Shown in pieces: positions 36,028-45,245 of a stretch of 64,000 bases of DNA; the stretch's first letter is position 1; the number at the start of each line of letters is the position of its first letter. Made by a program: the position numbers and the translations under genes. The notes under the pieces are model-generated. The model had not been told where the DNA came from, made no database searches, and saw only the letters and a program-made list of their open reading frames with translations. The DNA is from Treponema sp. (GTDB lineage: Bacteria; Spirochaetota; Spirochaetia; Treponematales; Treponemataceae): NCBI GenBank assembly GCA_017381365.1, contig JAFOCI010000015.1, positions 52,134-116,133 of the forward strand. The letters run 5' to 3'.

Positions 36028-37182
36028 CTATTTCCATAGAGCTGCAGGATTTACTGTTTTTCCAAATTTATAAACTGTAAAATGAAGGTGCGGACCAGTA
36101 CTCATACCAGTACTTCCTACCTTTCCAATTCGTGTATTTGTAGTTACATACTGACCACGACTTACGAGAACTGCACTCATATGACCATAAAGACTTTTAT
36201 AACCAGAATGATGTGAAATAATCACATAATTTCCGTAAACATTATTGAATCCAGTAGAAGTAACAGTTCCATCAAGAGCGGCATAAATAGAAGTTCCACT
36301 AGGTGCTGCCATATCAACACCAGAATGATAAGATCGCTTTCCGCTGAAAGGAGATGAACGCCATCCATAATAAGAACTTAGCCAGTAACGGGAATGAATT
36401 GGCTTGTGGAAAAGATCGCCGTTGATTTCCTGTCTTGTAACCCAATCTAACTGAGCATCTGGAACAAAAACAGTAGTTCCCGCAACAAGCTCTTTTTCTG
36501 AATCAAGAGAATTAACTCTTGCGCATTTTTCTGCACTTACTTCATATTTTGCGGAAATCGATTCCACAGTTTCTCCAGTTTTGCGAACTGTATAAATAAT
36601 ACCTGGCATACTTGGAATTTTAAGATACTGTCCAATCTGAAGCAAACGTGACTGATGAATGTTATTTACGCTTATAATTGTATCCTGCGTGATATTAAAT
36701 TTGTCAGCAATATAGCCAATCATATCCCCTTTCTTAACTCTATATGTGTAATAACAAAGCTCAAGATTTTTAGAAGAATATGAATCCTGCGCAAGAACAG
36801 CTTCTGCTGCATCTAAACTGTCAGCATCTGTTACGCCAGTTCCAATACCGCTTAACTCATCAAGATTTTTCAGAAGGTCATCATCAGACACGCCGGCATC
36901 AGATGAACTGGCTGTATTTGCGGCAAAAGAAGCTTTTTCATTTTTATCCGATTCAATTTCCTTGAATTCAGGTACGCCGGCAGTTTCAAGACCACCAATA
37001 CCTTTTTCTACATTCAGGTTACCTGCAAGGTAAAGCACACTCCAGGCAAGAATTCCTCCTGCACAGAATGAAACAAAGGAATGAACAATAATTCTCTTTA
37101 TCCGTGTATTCAATACACAGAAATAAAATTTTTCCAATTTCACAATAATATTATTTTTTTTATATCCGTTAAATTTTTCCAT
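36028..37182 (-). CDS. LysM and M23 (LytM-type) peptidase
   Basis: From the start MEKFNGYKKN the product is 384 aa, preceded by an AGGTGA ribosome binding site at 5 nt. One transmembrane helix (about 30-52) leads to two LysM domains (YTYRVKKGDMIGYIADKF near 145 and YTVRKTGETVESISAKY near 198), then an M23 peptidase domain with the zinc ligands His-Asp in YHSGVDMAAPSG and His-Leu-His in GPHLHF. It cleaves peptide cross-links in the periplasm or, in septum formation, supports an amidase activator role. An upstream GTG in frame (MIFM) is less likely to be the start. Confidence 0.92.
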   Translation of the reverse strand: MEKFNGYKKNNIIVKLEKFYFCVLNTRIKRIIVHSFVSFCAGGILAWSVLYLAGNLNVEKGIGGLETAGVPEFKEIESDKNEKASFAANTASSSDAGVSDDDLLKNLDELSGIGTGVTDADSLDAAEAVLAQDSYSSKNLELCYYTYRVKKGDMIGYIADKFNITQDTIISVNNIHQSRLLQIGQYLKIPSMPGIIYTVRKTGETVESISAKYEVSAEKCARVNSLDSEKELVAGTTVFVPDAQLDWVTRQEINGDLFHKPIHSRYWLSSYYGWRSSPFSGKRSYHSGVDMAAPSGTSIYAALDGTVTSTGFNNVYGNYVIISHHSGYKSLYGHMSAVLVSRGQYVTTNTRIGKVGSTGMSTGPHLHFTVYKFGKTVNPAALWK

Positions 37183-37221
37183 AAAAATCACCTATAAAAC
37201 ACCGCGTTAGCGGCGAGCCAC

Positions 37222-37818
37222 TTATTTTCGTCCTATGCCAACAAGAAATGTTTCAAAAGATTCTGAACGACATGCTTCTGGTTTAAAACCTTTTGCAAGA
37301 TTAAACAGTTCTCTCATTTTCTTAAGAAATTTCTGCTGGTCTCCATTCTGAAAAATCTTAACGCAGAAATTCCCGCCCTTTTTAAGCATAGTTTCGCCAT
37401 ACCAGATTGCCATTTCTACAAGCTGTTCTGAACGGGCAGTATCTACGATTCTGTTGCCAGTTGTTAATGGTGCGGCATCACAAACAACCAGATCAAAGGG
37501 ACCCCGTTCTTTTATCTGCCTGCGGATTGAAGCATCGTTCAAATCGCCCTGCAAAAAAAACAGATTTTCGCCCCGCACATTTTTAGCAAGGGGATTCAAA
37601 TCACAGCTTGTAACCTGACCACCTTCTCCAAGATTTCTAAGAAGAAATGTAGTCCAGCTTCCTGGAGCTGCACCTAAATCAAGAACATTGCAGTTCTTCT
37701 TTATCATTCCGAACTTCTCGTCCATTTCTTTCAATTTGTAAACTGAGCGCGCAGGATATCCTTCTGAAAAAGCTTTCTGCGACCAGTAATCTGGTTTTTC
37801 ATAACTATTTGCTGGCAT
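37222..37818 (-). CDS. rlmE: 23S rRNA (uridine-2'-O-)-methyltransferase
   Basis: The 198-aa product is of typical RlmE (FtsJ/RrmJ) length and motif order: N-terminal SEGYPARSVYKLKEMDEKF (containing the catalytic Lys), SAM-binding VLDLGAAPGSWT, the catalytic Asp region FDLVVCDAAPLTTG, and FCVKIFQNGD with the second Lys. It methylates U2552 in the A loop of 23S rRNA. It lies in a divergent pair with the prenyl synthase gene. Confidence 0.95.
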   Translation of the reverse strand: MPANSYEKPDYWSQKAFSEGYPARSVYKLKEMDEKFGMIKKNCNVLDLGAAPGSWTTFLLRNLGEGGQVTSCDLNPLAKNVRGENLFFLQGDLNDASIRRQIKERGPFDLVVCDAAPLTTGNRIVDTARSEQLVEMAIWYGETMLKKGGNFCVKIFQNGDQQKFLKKMRELFNLAKGFKPEACRSESFETFLVGIGRK

Positions 37819-37898
37819 AATACATACTTTTTCGGCGTTTTTCTTACTTTTTTTGAGAGTGAAAAACGTAAATCTAACAAAAAATACGCGAAATAGTG

Positions 37899-37904
37899 TA
37901 TAAT
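37899..37904 (+). promoter_or_regulatory. -10 element of the prenyl synthase gene, 6 nt before ATG
   Basis: Consensus TATAAT ends 6 nt before the ATG at 37911; no Shine-Dalgarno. This also argues for ATG at 37911 rather than GTG at 37896. Confidence 0.5.
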
Positions 37905-37910
37905 TTCAAT

Positions 37911-38999
37911 ATGAATGAAGAATTTAAGACTATTTTACAAAATATAGAAAAATCTCTGCAAAAAGCCTTGCCTTCTGGAACAAATGAAGAATGGCAGTTC
38001 CGCACATTCAGAAATATTTCTGATTCTGTAACAGACCAACACCTTGCAAATCTTATTAAACCCTGCAGAAATCTTATGGATCTTGGCGGAAAACGCTGGA
38101 GACCGCTTCTTCTGATTCTTACAAGTGAACTCTGCCGGGAATCTGGAAAAAAATCACCACTTTCCATACAGCAAACATACGATATTACACCACTTGTTGA
38201 ATTTGTTCATACTGCATCATTGATTCATGATGACATAGAAGATTCTGCAGACACAAGACGAGGAAAACCGGCTGCCCATATAACATACGGCCTTGATACT
38301 GCTCTGAACGCAGGTTCATGGCTTTATTTTCAGGCACCTGTTGTAATTGATTCTCTTGATGCATCCACAGAATTCAAAAATCAGCTTTATGCGCTGTACA
38401 CTCAGGAATTGCGCCGCCTGCACCTTGGTCAGGCAATGGATATTTACTGGCATAGAAATCCACATCTTTTCCCTTCTGCACAGGAATATACACAGATGGT
38501 ACATTGCAAGACTGGAACACTTGCAAGCCTTGCAGTACAGACAGGTTTCCTTGCTGGTGGTGCAACCCCAGAAGAAGCTTTAAAGGCTGGAACTATTGCT
38601 GCTTTCCTTGGAGAAGGCTTCCAGATTTTAGATGACGTTCAGAACCTTACGACTGGAAACCCTGGCAAAAAACGGGGCGATGACATTGTTGAAGGCAAAA
38701 AAAGTCTGCCTGTGCTGCTTCACATTTCAGAAAACCCGCAGGACAAGGAAAAAATATCAGAACTTTTCAAAAAAGCTGGTTCCGAAGGAATTGATTCACC
38801 TGCCGTAGAAGAATGCATTGGAATTCTTGAATCAAAAGGCGCAGTTCAAAAGGCTTTAGAAAAGGGCAAATCTACGATTATTGAAAACATAAATGCTCTT
38901 GTGAATTTTTTTGGTAGTGCAGAAAAATCAAAATCTGCTAAAATGATTATAGAACTTTTTGATTCCATGAGTCAGTTCAAAAAACCGGATTCAAAATGA
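37911..38999 (+). CDS. Polyprenyl (trans-isoprenyl) diphosphate synthase
   Basis: From the start MNEEFKTILQ the product is 362 aa. The first aspartate-rich motif is LIHDDIEDSADTRRGKP and the second region reads FQILDDVQNLTTG, with Asn where many family members have Asp at the fifth position. GGKRWRPLL near residue 62 is the IPP-binding Gly-Lys-Arg segment. It condenses IPP with allylic diphosphates; product length cannot be judged. The Asn in DDVQN is unusual but also occurs in some long-chain prenyltransferases. The stop overlaps the start of the TPR gene (ATGA), so the three downstream genes form an operon. Confidence 0.88.
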   Translation: MNEEFKTILQNIEKSLQKALPSGTNEEWQFRTFRNISDSVTDQHLANLIKPCRNLMDLGGKRWRPLLLILTSELCRESGKKSPLSIQQTYDITPLVEFVHTASLIHDDIEDSADTRRGKPAAHITYGLDTALNAGSWLYFQAPVVIDSLDASTEFKNQLYALYTQELRRLHLGQAMDIYWHRNPHLFPSAQEYTQMVHCKTGTLASLAVQTGFLAGGATPEEALKAGTIAAFLGEGFQILDDVQNLTTGNPGKKRGDDIVEGKKSLPVLLHISENPQDKEKISELFKKAGSEGIDSPAVEECIGILESKGAVQKALEKGKSTIIENINALVNFFGSAEKSKSAKMIIELFDSMSQFKKPDSK

Positions 39000-39529
39000 T
39001 AGAAACTGTTGAACGTTTAAACAACCAGGCAATAATTCTCGCAAAAGACGGCTCTTTCAAAGAAGCAATCGCCTGCTTTGCCCGTGCAATCACTATAGAA
39101 AAAGACAATTCTCTTCTGTGGTACAATCTGGCATTGACTTACAGAGATGCAGGCCAGCTAAAAGAAGCAAAGGATGCGCTGTTCAAGGCAAAAGATATTT
39201 CTCCTGACGATCAGGAAATTCTTGAAGAGCTTTCTCTTGTTCTTTTTAATGCGAAAGAATATGATTCCGCATTAAAACAATGCATGGAAGGACTTTTTAC
39301 AAACCCAGAAAATTTTCGTCTCTGGAATACTAGAGGAGTCATTTTCTTTAACAAAGGTGATTATAATGAAGCCTGTGAATCTTTTGAAAATGCTGTATAT
39401 TTAAATCCTTACTACTTTGATGCATTATTCAATTTAAGAGATACTTACAAAGAGTTGGGGAACAAAATCGGAGAGAATGAATGCAATATCCGTCTTAGGG
39501 ATCTTAAGAAAAACGGAGATAATTTATGA
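38996..39529 (+). CDS. TPR-repeat protein
   Basis: The 177-aa product consists of four TPR units (from about NQAIILAKDGSFKEAIACFAR to KGDYNEACESFENAVYLNP) with the usual A..Y..AI..P pattern. There is no signal peptide. TPRs act as protein-protein scaffolds; the partner is unknown. ATGA overlaps with the prenyl synthase gene before it and the RseC-like gene after it suggest tight translational coupling. Confidence 0.85.
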   Translation: MIETVERLNNQAIILAKDGSFKEAIACFARAITIEKDNSLLWYNLALTYRDAGQLKEAKDALFKAKDISPDDQEILEELSLVLFNAKEYDSALKQCMEGLFTNPENFRLWNTRGVIFFNKGDYNEACESFENAVYLNPYYFDALFNLRDTYKELGNKIGENECNIRLRDLKKNGDNL

Positions 39530-39924
39530 AAAAACAGATTTACGTGGTTACATCTATAACAGAAGATAAAATTTTTGTTACCCATAAAGACAGTTTTTCT
39601 GAACAGACAAATAAAACACATGCGAACCTGGAAGTAATAAATCCTAAGCGATATCCTTTATTTGAAGGTTCAGAAGTTTACATTGGTTTACCTCAAAAAA
39701 CAGAAGCCTTAAATGGAATTCTTGCTCTATTTTTTCCTTTGATTTCGTGTGTTTGCGCTTTATACGCTTCTCCATCCATTTCAAGACTGATTTCAGTTCC
39801 GCTTACAGAAACATTTAAAGCTGTTTGCATAATCATTTCATTTTTGATTAGCGCAGCGGTTGTACTATTTCTTTCAAGAAGCACCCAGACAATCGTAAAA
39901 CTTCAGATAACATCGTTAGCATAA
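39526..39924 (+). CDS. RseC/MucC-like membrane protein
   Basis: The 132-aa product has a soluble start with a beta-hairpin, then two adjacent transmembrane helices (about 66-84 and 94-115), as in the SoxR_rseC family. YPLFEGSEVYIGLP followed by ALNGILALFFPLIS resembles the family core, while the usual Cys pair in the N-terminal part is missing. RseC proteins modulate SoxR reduction or sigma-E regulation. Its role here is unknown. It ends the prenyl-synthase operon just before MITE copy D. Confidence 0.6.
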   Translation: MKKQIYVVTSITEDKIFVTHKDSFSEQTNKTHANLEVINPKRYPLFEGSEVYIGLPQKTEALNGILALFFPLISCVCALYASPSISRLISVPLTETFKAVCIIISFLISAAVVLFLSRSTQTIVKLQITSLA

Positions 39925-39927
39925 AAA

Positions 39928-40046
39928 GAGGCTGTCCCAAAAGTAATGAGTGTAGCGCTCATTGAGCTCGTCGAAATGACTGCTACACTAAATGTGGTGG
40001 TTTCGATAAACTCAACCACCGTAATGCAAACTTATTGGACATCCCC
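39928..40046. repeat. MITE-like palindromic element, copy D
   Basis: The 119-bp copy has ends GAGGCTGTCC and GGACATCCCC (each one mismatch from the canonical ends), in the same orientation as copy C. The inside matches copy A in reverse: AGTGTAGCGCTCATTGAGCTC and GGTGGTTTCGATAAACTCAACCACCG. It lies between convergent rseC-like and cheB, flanked by AAAAA and TTTTT. Confidence 0.8.
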
Positions 40047-40069
40047 TTTTTCATCAACATTACATTTGA

Positions 40070-41290
40070 TTAAATATGTTCACGTGCAAGCTTACTGATT
40101 TCATCAGCAATTTCCCGCAAAGGAACCTGCTTTTGAACGCCACCTAATTCCCAGGCAACTCTAGGCATACCATATACAATAGAAGTCTTCTCATCCTGAC
40201 CAATAGTATACGCACCCTGCTTTCGCATCTCAGTAATTTCCACAGCACCATCACGACCCATACCAGTCATAATTACGCCAAGAGCATTATTCTTATAAAT
40301 TTTTGCAACACTTTCAAAAAGAACGTCGGCACTAGGTCTGTGTCCGTTTCTCTGGTCTTCCTGTGTTGTTCTGATTACATTTCCAGTAATACGTTCTTCA
40401 ACCTTAATGTGATAGTTACCAGGAGCAATATAAATATGACCTTCTTCAATAGGCATTTCATCTGCGGCTTCCACAACTTCAAGGGGACAAATTCTGTTCA
40501 AACTCTGAGCAAATTCCTTTGTAAATCCTGCAGGCATATGCTGAACAACAAGAATAGGCTGCTTTAAGTGAGGATCAATCATCTTGAATACATCACGCAA
40601 AGCATTTGGCCCGCCTGTAGAAATGCCAAGAGCGATAATCTTGATTTTTCCACCTTCACGAACAGGAGTAATAACAGCAGGCTCTTTTGGTGCCGATGCC
40701 TTGAATGCAGGCATTGGAATAACTTTATTTTCAGAAACTTCATCAACAGTTGCTGAAATTGGAGTTCCTTTCTTTGCCGCAACAAATTTTTCTGCTTCAC
40801 GCATTTTAAATGCCTGAAGGAAATGATCTGTTGTAGGAATCTTCTTACCTTTTTTGCGTGCATAAGGAGCACCGTAAGAAGCAATCATTTCAATAAGATC
40901 ATCACTTACAGTTGCAACTTCTGTAGTTACAGATCCACCCGGCTTAGTAATAAAATCACTTGCACCAAGTTCAAGACACTGCATTGTTACGGCAGCACCT
41001 TTTGTAGCAATGGAAGAAAGAATTACAACTGGTATATCAATCTTAAGTTTTTTTCGTTCCTGAAGGAATTCAACACCTGTCATTACAGGCATTTCAATAT
41101 CAAGTACGATTACATCTGGTTTAACATCATTAAGAGAATCCAGAAGCATTTTTCCATTCATAGCTTTTCCAGCAACCTGCATACCAGGTGCTTCATTGAT
41201 GATTCTGGAAACAAGATTTCGCATCAATGCGGAATCATCACAAACCATTACAGAAAGAGTATCAAAATTCGATTCAATATTTTCCATCAT
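40070..41290 (-). CDS. cheB: Chemotaxis protein-glutamate methylesterase/deamidase CheB
   Basis: From the start MMENIESNFD the product is 406 aa, with a GGGGAA ribosome binding site. The receiver domain has the acidic pair near 18-19, the phosphorylation Asp64 in VLDIEMPVMTG and Lys near 117 (KPGG). After a linker of about 50 residues comes the catalytic domain with Ser in GISTGGPNAL, His in QHMPAGFTKEFA and Asp in MTGMGRDGAV. It removes methyl groups from chemoreceptor glutamates. It follows cheR by 24 nt; both form an operon. Confidence 0.96.
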   Translation of the reverse strand: MMENIESNFDTLSVMVCDDSALMRNLVSRIINEAPGMQVAGKAMNGKMLLDSLNDVKPDVIVLDIEMPVMTGVEFLQERKKLKIDIPVVILSSIATKGAAVTMQCLELGASDFITKPGGSVTTEVATVSDDLIEMIASYGAPYARKKGKKIPTTDHFLQAFKMREAEKFVAAKKGTPISATVDEVSENKVIPMPAFKASAPKEPAVITPVREGGKIKIIALGISTGGPNALRDVFKMIDPHLKQPILVVQHMPAGFTKEFAQSLNRICPLEVVEAADEMPIEEGHIYIAPGNYHIKVEERITGNVIRTTQEDQRNGHRPSADVLFESVAKIYKNNALGVIMTGMGRDGAVEITEMRKQGAYTIGQDEKTSIVYGMPRVAWELGGVQKQVPLREIADEISKLAREHI

Positions 41291-41314
41291 CTTCTGTTCC
41301 CCTACCAATAAAAA

Positions 41315-42142
41315 CTAGTTCCCGTTCTTCTGATAAAGACAAGCCCAATCCGTCTTAAGAAATTCAAATTTCGTATCCATTCCGAACAGCGATTCAGAAT
41401 GTCCGATAAAGAGATATGAATGACTTGCCATAGAATTCCAGAAGCGGTTCAAAACAACAAGCTGAGCCGGTTCATCAAAATAAATCATTACGTTTCGACA
41501 GAAAATAACATCAAGATTTCTCATGCCAGAATCATTCTTAAGGTTATGATAGTCAAACTTAACTTTACTCATAATTTCCTTATTAACCTGATATCCGCCG
41601 GCAGATTTTGTAAAATACTGAGAAAGATAATCAGGTGGGATTCCATCAACCTTGTTGTCAGCGTAAAAACCGCTCTGTCCAACCATAAGAGACTTAAGAG
41701 AAATATCCGAAGCAGTTACCTGAAAGTCATAACCTACAGGTAAAATTCGCTTTAAGAGCATTGCGATTGTATATGGCTCTTCGCCAGTAGAACAACCTGC
41801 ACTCCATACACGAACTGTTTTGTCTCCAGTCTTCTTTTTTTCTTCCAAAACGTGAGGAATGACGTACTTTTCCAGTGCATCAAAATGAGGCTGGTTACGG
41901 AAAAATCGGGTAAGGTTAGTTGTTACCGCATCCAGCATTCGTTTCATTTCCTCATGATCTGAGGTGATTAATTTATAATAATCATCTACAGAATCCAACT
42001 TCTTTTCACGAAGGATTTCTTTTATTCGACTATCGAGAATAGGTCTGTTCGTAGCAGAAAAAGTAATACCGCTTTCATCATAAATTGTCTTGCGGAAGCG
42101 TTCAAAATCTGCATCATTCAATGTATCAAGCATAGACAACAT
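41315..42142 (-). CDS. cheR: Chemotaxis protein methyltransferase CheR
   Basis: The 275-aa product has the N-terminal helical CheR domain (ESGITFSATNRPILDSRI...), and the SAM-dependent methyltransferase domain with VWSAGCSTGEEPYTIAM and the FCRNVMIYFD motif of the family. It methylates glutamates of methyl-accepting receptors. An AGAGGAG ribosome binding site precedes the first ATG by 4 nt; a second ATG 9 nt later is also possible. It is the first gene of the cheR-cheB operon. No receptor gene is present in the window. Confidence 0.96.
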   Translation of the reverse strand: MLSMLDTLNDADFERFRKTIYDESGITFSATNRPILDSRIKEILREKKLDSVDDYYKLITSDHEEMKRMLDAVTTNLTRFFRNQPHFDALEKYVIPHVLEEKKKTGDKTVRVWSAGCSTGEEPYTIAMLLKRILPVGYDFQVTASDISLKSLMVGQSGFYADNKVDGIPPDYLSQYFTKSAGGYQVNKEIMSKVKFDYHNLKNDSGMRNLDVIFCRNVMIYFDEPAQLVVLNRFWNSMASHSYLFIGHSESLFGMDTKFEFLKTDWACLYQKNGN

Positions 42143-42265
42143 TATACTCCTCTAATATTAAGTTGTAAAATAAATTTGAAATATTTAATGACGATTTTTT
42201 AATATAAAATAAACCTATATGAGTGTAATTGACTAAAGTCTTTAATAGTGAAAAAATACATCGTT

Positions 42266-43870
42266 ATGAGTAAATATATTCTGGTTACAAGTGGTGTTTG
42301 TTCTTCTCTCGGAAAGGGTGTTGCTGCGGCAACTATTGGAAGTCTTCTTGAAGGTTACGGACTTAATATTACAATGGTAAAATGTGATCCATATATCAAC
42401 GTTGATGCAGGAAACATCAGCCCATTCCAGCATGGTGAAGTATATGTTACGGAAGACGGTGCAGAAACTGATCTTGACTTGGGAAATTTCAGCCGTTTTA
42501 CAAGCATCAATATTACAAATGACAACTGTATTACAATCGGAAAAGTTTACGATCAGGTAATCCGTAATGAACGCGCCGGCCGCTATAACGGTCGTACAGT
42601 ACAGGTTATTCCTCATATCACAGATGAAATCAAACGCAGAATCCTTACAATCGGTGCAAAATCAAATGCTGATGTTGTTATCGTGGAAATTGGTGGAACT
42701 GTAGGCGATATTGAATCAATTCCTTTCCTTGAATCTGCCCGCCAGCTTATTCATGAATTAGGAAAAAATGACGTTTGTACAGTTCATCTTTCTCTTATAC
42801 CTGTAATCACAGGTGGTGAATTAAAATCAAAACCAACACAGCACTCTGTAAAACAGCTTCAGGAAGCTGGTATTCAGCCAGACATTCTTCTCTGCCGCTG
42901 CGAAAAAGAAATTGAAGCTGACATGCGAAAAAAACTTGCACTTTTCTGTAACGTTTCCACAGATGCAGTATTCGCTTCATCTAACATTGACAAATCAATT
43001 TACGAACTTCCAGTTCTTTTCCATAAGGAAGGAATTGATAAGAAAATAATAAGCAAGCTTGCAATCAAAACAGAAGTTCCTAACTCAAACATTCGTCAAT
43101 GGACAGCTTTCCTTAACAAACTTAACGGTGAAGGACAAAAGGTTACAATCGCAATGGTTGGCAAAAAAGACTACCTTGATGAATGTTATAAATCTGTACG
43201 TGAATCCCTTTTCCATGCAGCAATCACTTCCTTTGGTGCAAAACTTGAAATACGCAAAATAGATGCAGAATCTCTTGAAGACACAGAAAATTTTGCGACA
43301 GCATTTGAAGGCGCAGATGGTATCGTAATTCCTGGCAATTACGGACAGCGAGGCTTCCTTGGTCTTCTTAAAACTGTAAAATATGCCCGCGAAAATAACA
43401 TTCCATATCTTGGAATTGACCTTGGAATGCAGCTTATGCCAATTGAGACTGCCCGCTCTATTCTTGGCTGGGAAGATGCCGACAGCACAGAATTCATTCA
43501 GAATTCAGAACACGCTATCATCAGTCTTCCAGAAGAACAGGCTGGTCTTTCTGCATCAGGCTTAATGCAGCTTGGAGCCGCAACCGTAAAAATCACAAAA
43601 GGCACAAAGCTTCATGATGCATACAAAAAATCAACAATCGTTGAACGACACAGAAATAAATACACATTCGACCGCAAATATTCAAAAGACATGACAGAAC
43701 ATGGACTTATTCCATGCGCAATTTCTGAATTGGACAAGCGAACAGAAGCCTTTGAATGGGAAAATCATAAATGGGGAGTTGGAGTTCAGTATCACCCTGA
43801 ATTTGTTTCAAGACCAACAAAACCTCATCCGTTGTTCACTGCATTCATTGGAGCAGCTTTAGATAAATAA
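42266..43870 (+). CDS. pyrG: CTP synthase with altered glutaminase nucleophile
   Basis: From MSKYILVTSGV the product is 534 aa. The synthetase half has GVCSSLGKGV, KCDPYINVDAG, SPFQHGEVYVTEDGAETDL and EIGGTVGDIES. The C-terminal GATase domain reads YLGIDLGMQLMP, where Asp385 replaces the catalytic Cys (usually LGICLGMQ); GNYGQRG replaces the usual GGFGxRG. His510 and Glu512 (QYHPEF) remain. UTP + ATP + NH3 activity is likely retained, but glutamine hydrolysis should be lost. The first in-frame codon GTG at 42248 is less likely to be the start. It leads the lpt cluster with a 1-nt overlap. Confidence 0.95.
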   Translation: MSKYILVTSGVCSSLGKGVAAATIGSLLEGYGLNITMVKCDPYINVDAGNISPFQHGEVYVTEDGAETDLDLGNFSRFTSINITNDNCITIGKVYDQVIRNERAGRYNGRTVQVIPHITDEIKRRILTIGAKSNADVVIVEIGGTVGDIESIPFLESARQLIHELGKNDVCTVHLSLIPVITGGELKSKPTQHSVKQLQEAGIQPDILLCRCEKEIEADMRKKLALFCNVSTDAVFASSNIDKSIYELPVLFHKEGIDKKIISKLAIKTEVPNSNIRQWTAFLNKLNGEGQKVTIAMVGKKDYLDECYKSVRESLFHAAITSFGAKLEIRKIDAESLEDTENFATAFEGADGIVIPGNYGQRGFLGLLKTVKYARENNIPYLGIDLGMQLMPIETARSILGWEDADSTEFIQNSEHAIISLPEEQAGLSASGLMQLGAATVKITKGTKLHDAYKKSTIVERHRNKYTFDRKYSKDMTEHGLIPCAISELDKRTEAFEWENHKWGVGVQYHPEFVSRPTKPHPLFTAFIGAALDK

Positions 43871-44463
43871 TGAAAAAACGAATTCTGGCAATCACCATTT
43901 CTTCTCTGTTCATTTTTCTCGGCTGTTCTCTTAAGTATAGTCAGAGCTATCAGGATGAATCCAACGTGCCGGAATTTATTTTTACGGATGCCGTTTACAC
44001 AAAATATGAAGACGACGCAAAAAAGCTTTCTCTTTCTGCTGGTGTTCTTGAGCAATACAAGGAAGGAAATTCCATGTATGCCCGAGATGTTAGTTTTCAG
44101 CTTTTAAAAAAAACTGGAGAAATTGAAACAGAAGGCTCTTGCAAACTGCTTTCGGCAAATTCTGATGAAGAAAAATACACTTTATATGATGACATTAAAA
44201 TTAAAAACTTTGATGAAAATCTGGAAGTAACTGCCGGTTCTATCCGATGGAACGGAAAATCAGAACAATTGACTAGCAGCCGTAATGACATGGTAACAAT
44301 AAAAAAGGGCGACACAACCATGCAGGGCTCTGGTTTTTCTGCCAGCGCAATAAGTAAAAAATTTGCCTTTACAGGTGTAATCACCGGAGAATTTGAAAAA
44401 AACGAAGATTCCGGCAATAATAGTAAAGAAGAAGTTTCGGTTTCTGTTGAATCTGAAAAATAA
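43870..44463 (+). CDS. lptC: LptC-like lipoprotein
   Basis: The 197-aa product has an N-terminal hydrophobic segment ending in the lipobox-like FLGC (Cys about 19) and a beta-jellyroll pattern of the LptC/OstA type (KLSLSAGVLEQYKEGNSMYARDV, LEVTAGSIRWNGKSEQLT). LptC usually has a transmembrane anchor; here the segment plus Cys suggests either lipid anchoring or simply an uncleaved helix. It starts on the last base of pyrG and is followed after 3 nt by lptA-like. Operon and fold support a role in transport of an LPS-like lipid between the membranes. Confidence 0.75.
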   Translation: MKKRILAITISSLFIFLGCSLKYSQSYQDESNVPEFIFTDAVYTKYEDDAKKLSLSAGVLEQYKEGNSMYARDVSFQLLKKTGEIETEGSCKLLSANSDEEKYTLYDDIKIKNFDENLEVTAGSIRWNGKSEQLTSSRNDMVTIKKGDTTMQGSGFSASAISKKFAFTGVITGEFEKNEDSGNNSKEEVSVSVESEK

Positions 44464-44466
44464 AAA

Positions 44467-45222
44467 ATGAAAAAAACTCTGATTTTTTTTACAATAAACA
44501 TTTTTTTCTCAACTTTGATTTTTGCAGAAAAAATCACTTTTTCGGCAAATTCAATGACAGGTACCATTGGTGATAAATCTGATTCAACAAGTTTAATCGG
44601 AGAAGCCTACGTTCTTACGGAATCAATGGAAATTTCTGCAGGAAGAATTACCATGTCTGGCAAAGATTTCCGTTATATAGAAGCAGAAGGCTCCATAAAG
44701 GGCAAAAACATGGAGTCAGAACTGGAATTCACCTGCGAAAAAATGCATTATGACAGAGAAACCAAAATCGCGCGACTTAGCGAAAATGTTAATTTGATAG
44801 ACGAAAAAAATGATGTTAATGCTAAGGCTCAGCGCATAGAATACAACCAGAACACTGATATTGCAATGATTCAGATTGATATTGAACTTCAGCAAAAAGA
44901 CAATGTCTGTAAAGGAGCATACGCAATTTACCGTAAGAAAGAAAAAAAACTTGAGCTTTCTGGTAACGCTCAGATTAAACAAGGCGAAGATACATTCCGA
45001 GCTCAAGAAATTACACTGGATATGGATTCACAGGAAATTACTCTTGACGGCCGTGTAAAAGGTTCTGTTATAGATGAGCGAAAATCATCAAAAGAAGAAG
45101 AAAAACCAGAAGTTCAACCTGAAAAAAATGATGTTACAGCAAAAGAAACTGAATCTTCAGAAAACACTGACATCAACACAATTCAAGAGCAGACTAACGA
45201 AAAAACAGAAGAAAAAAAATAG
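44467..45222 (+). CDS. lptA: LptA-like periplasmic protein
   Basis: The 251-aa product has a signal peptide (about residues 1-19, FAEKITFSA) and repeated OstA-type beta strands (AEGSIKGKNMESELEFTCEK, ARLSENVNLIDEKNDVNAKA, LDMDSQEITLDGRVKG). The C-terminal 50 residues are acidic and low complexity (KEEEKPEVQPEKND...), an odd extension relative to the family. LptA bridges periplasm in lipid export. The lptC-lptA-lptB order matches other bacteria. Confidence 0.75.
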   Translation: MKKTLIFFTINIFFSTLIFAEKITFSANSMTGTIGDKSDSTSLIGEAYVLTESMEISAGRITMSGKDFRYIEAEGSIKGKNMESELEFTCEKMHYDRETKIARLSENVNLIDEKNDVNAKAQRIEYNQNTDIAMIQIDIELQQKDNVCKGAYAIYRKKEKKLELSGNAQIKQGEDTFRAQEITLDMDSQEITLDGRVKGSVIDERKSSKEEEKPEVQPEKNDVTAKETESSENTDINTIQEQTNEKTEEKK

Positions 45223-45245
45223 AAATATATAAAAGGAAACCAGAT

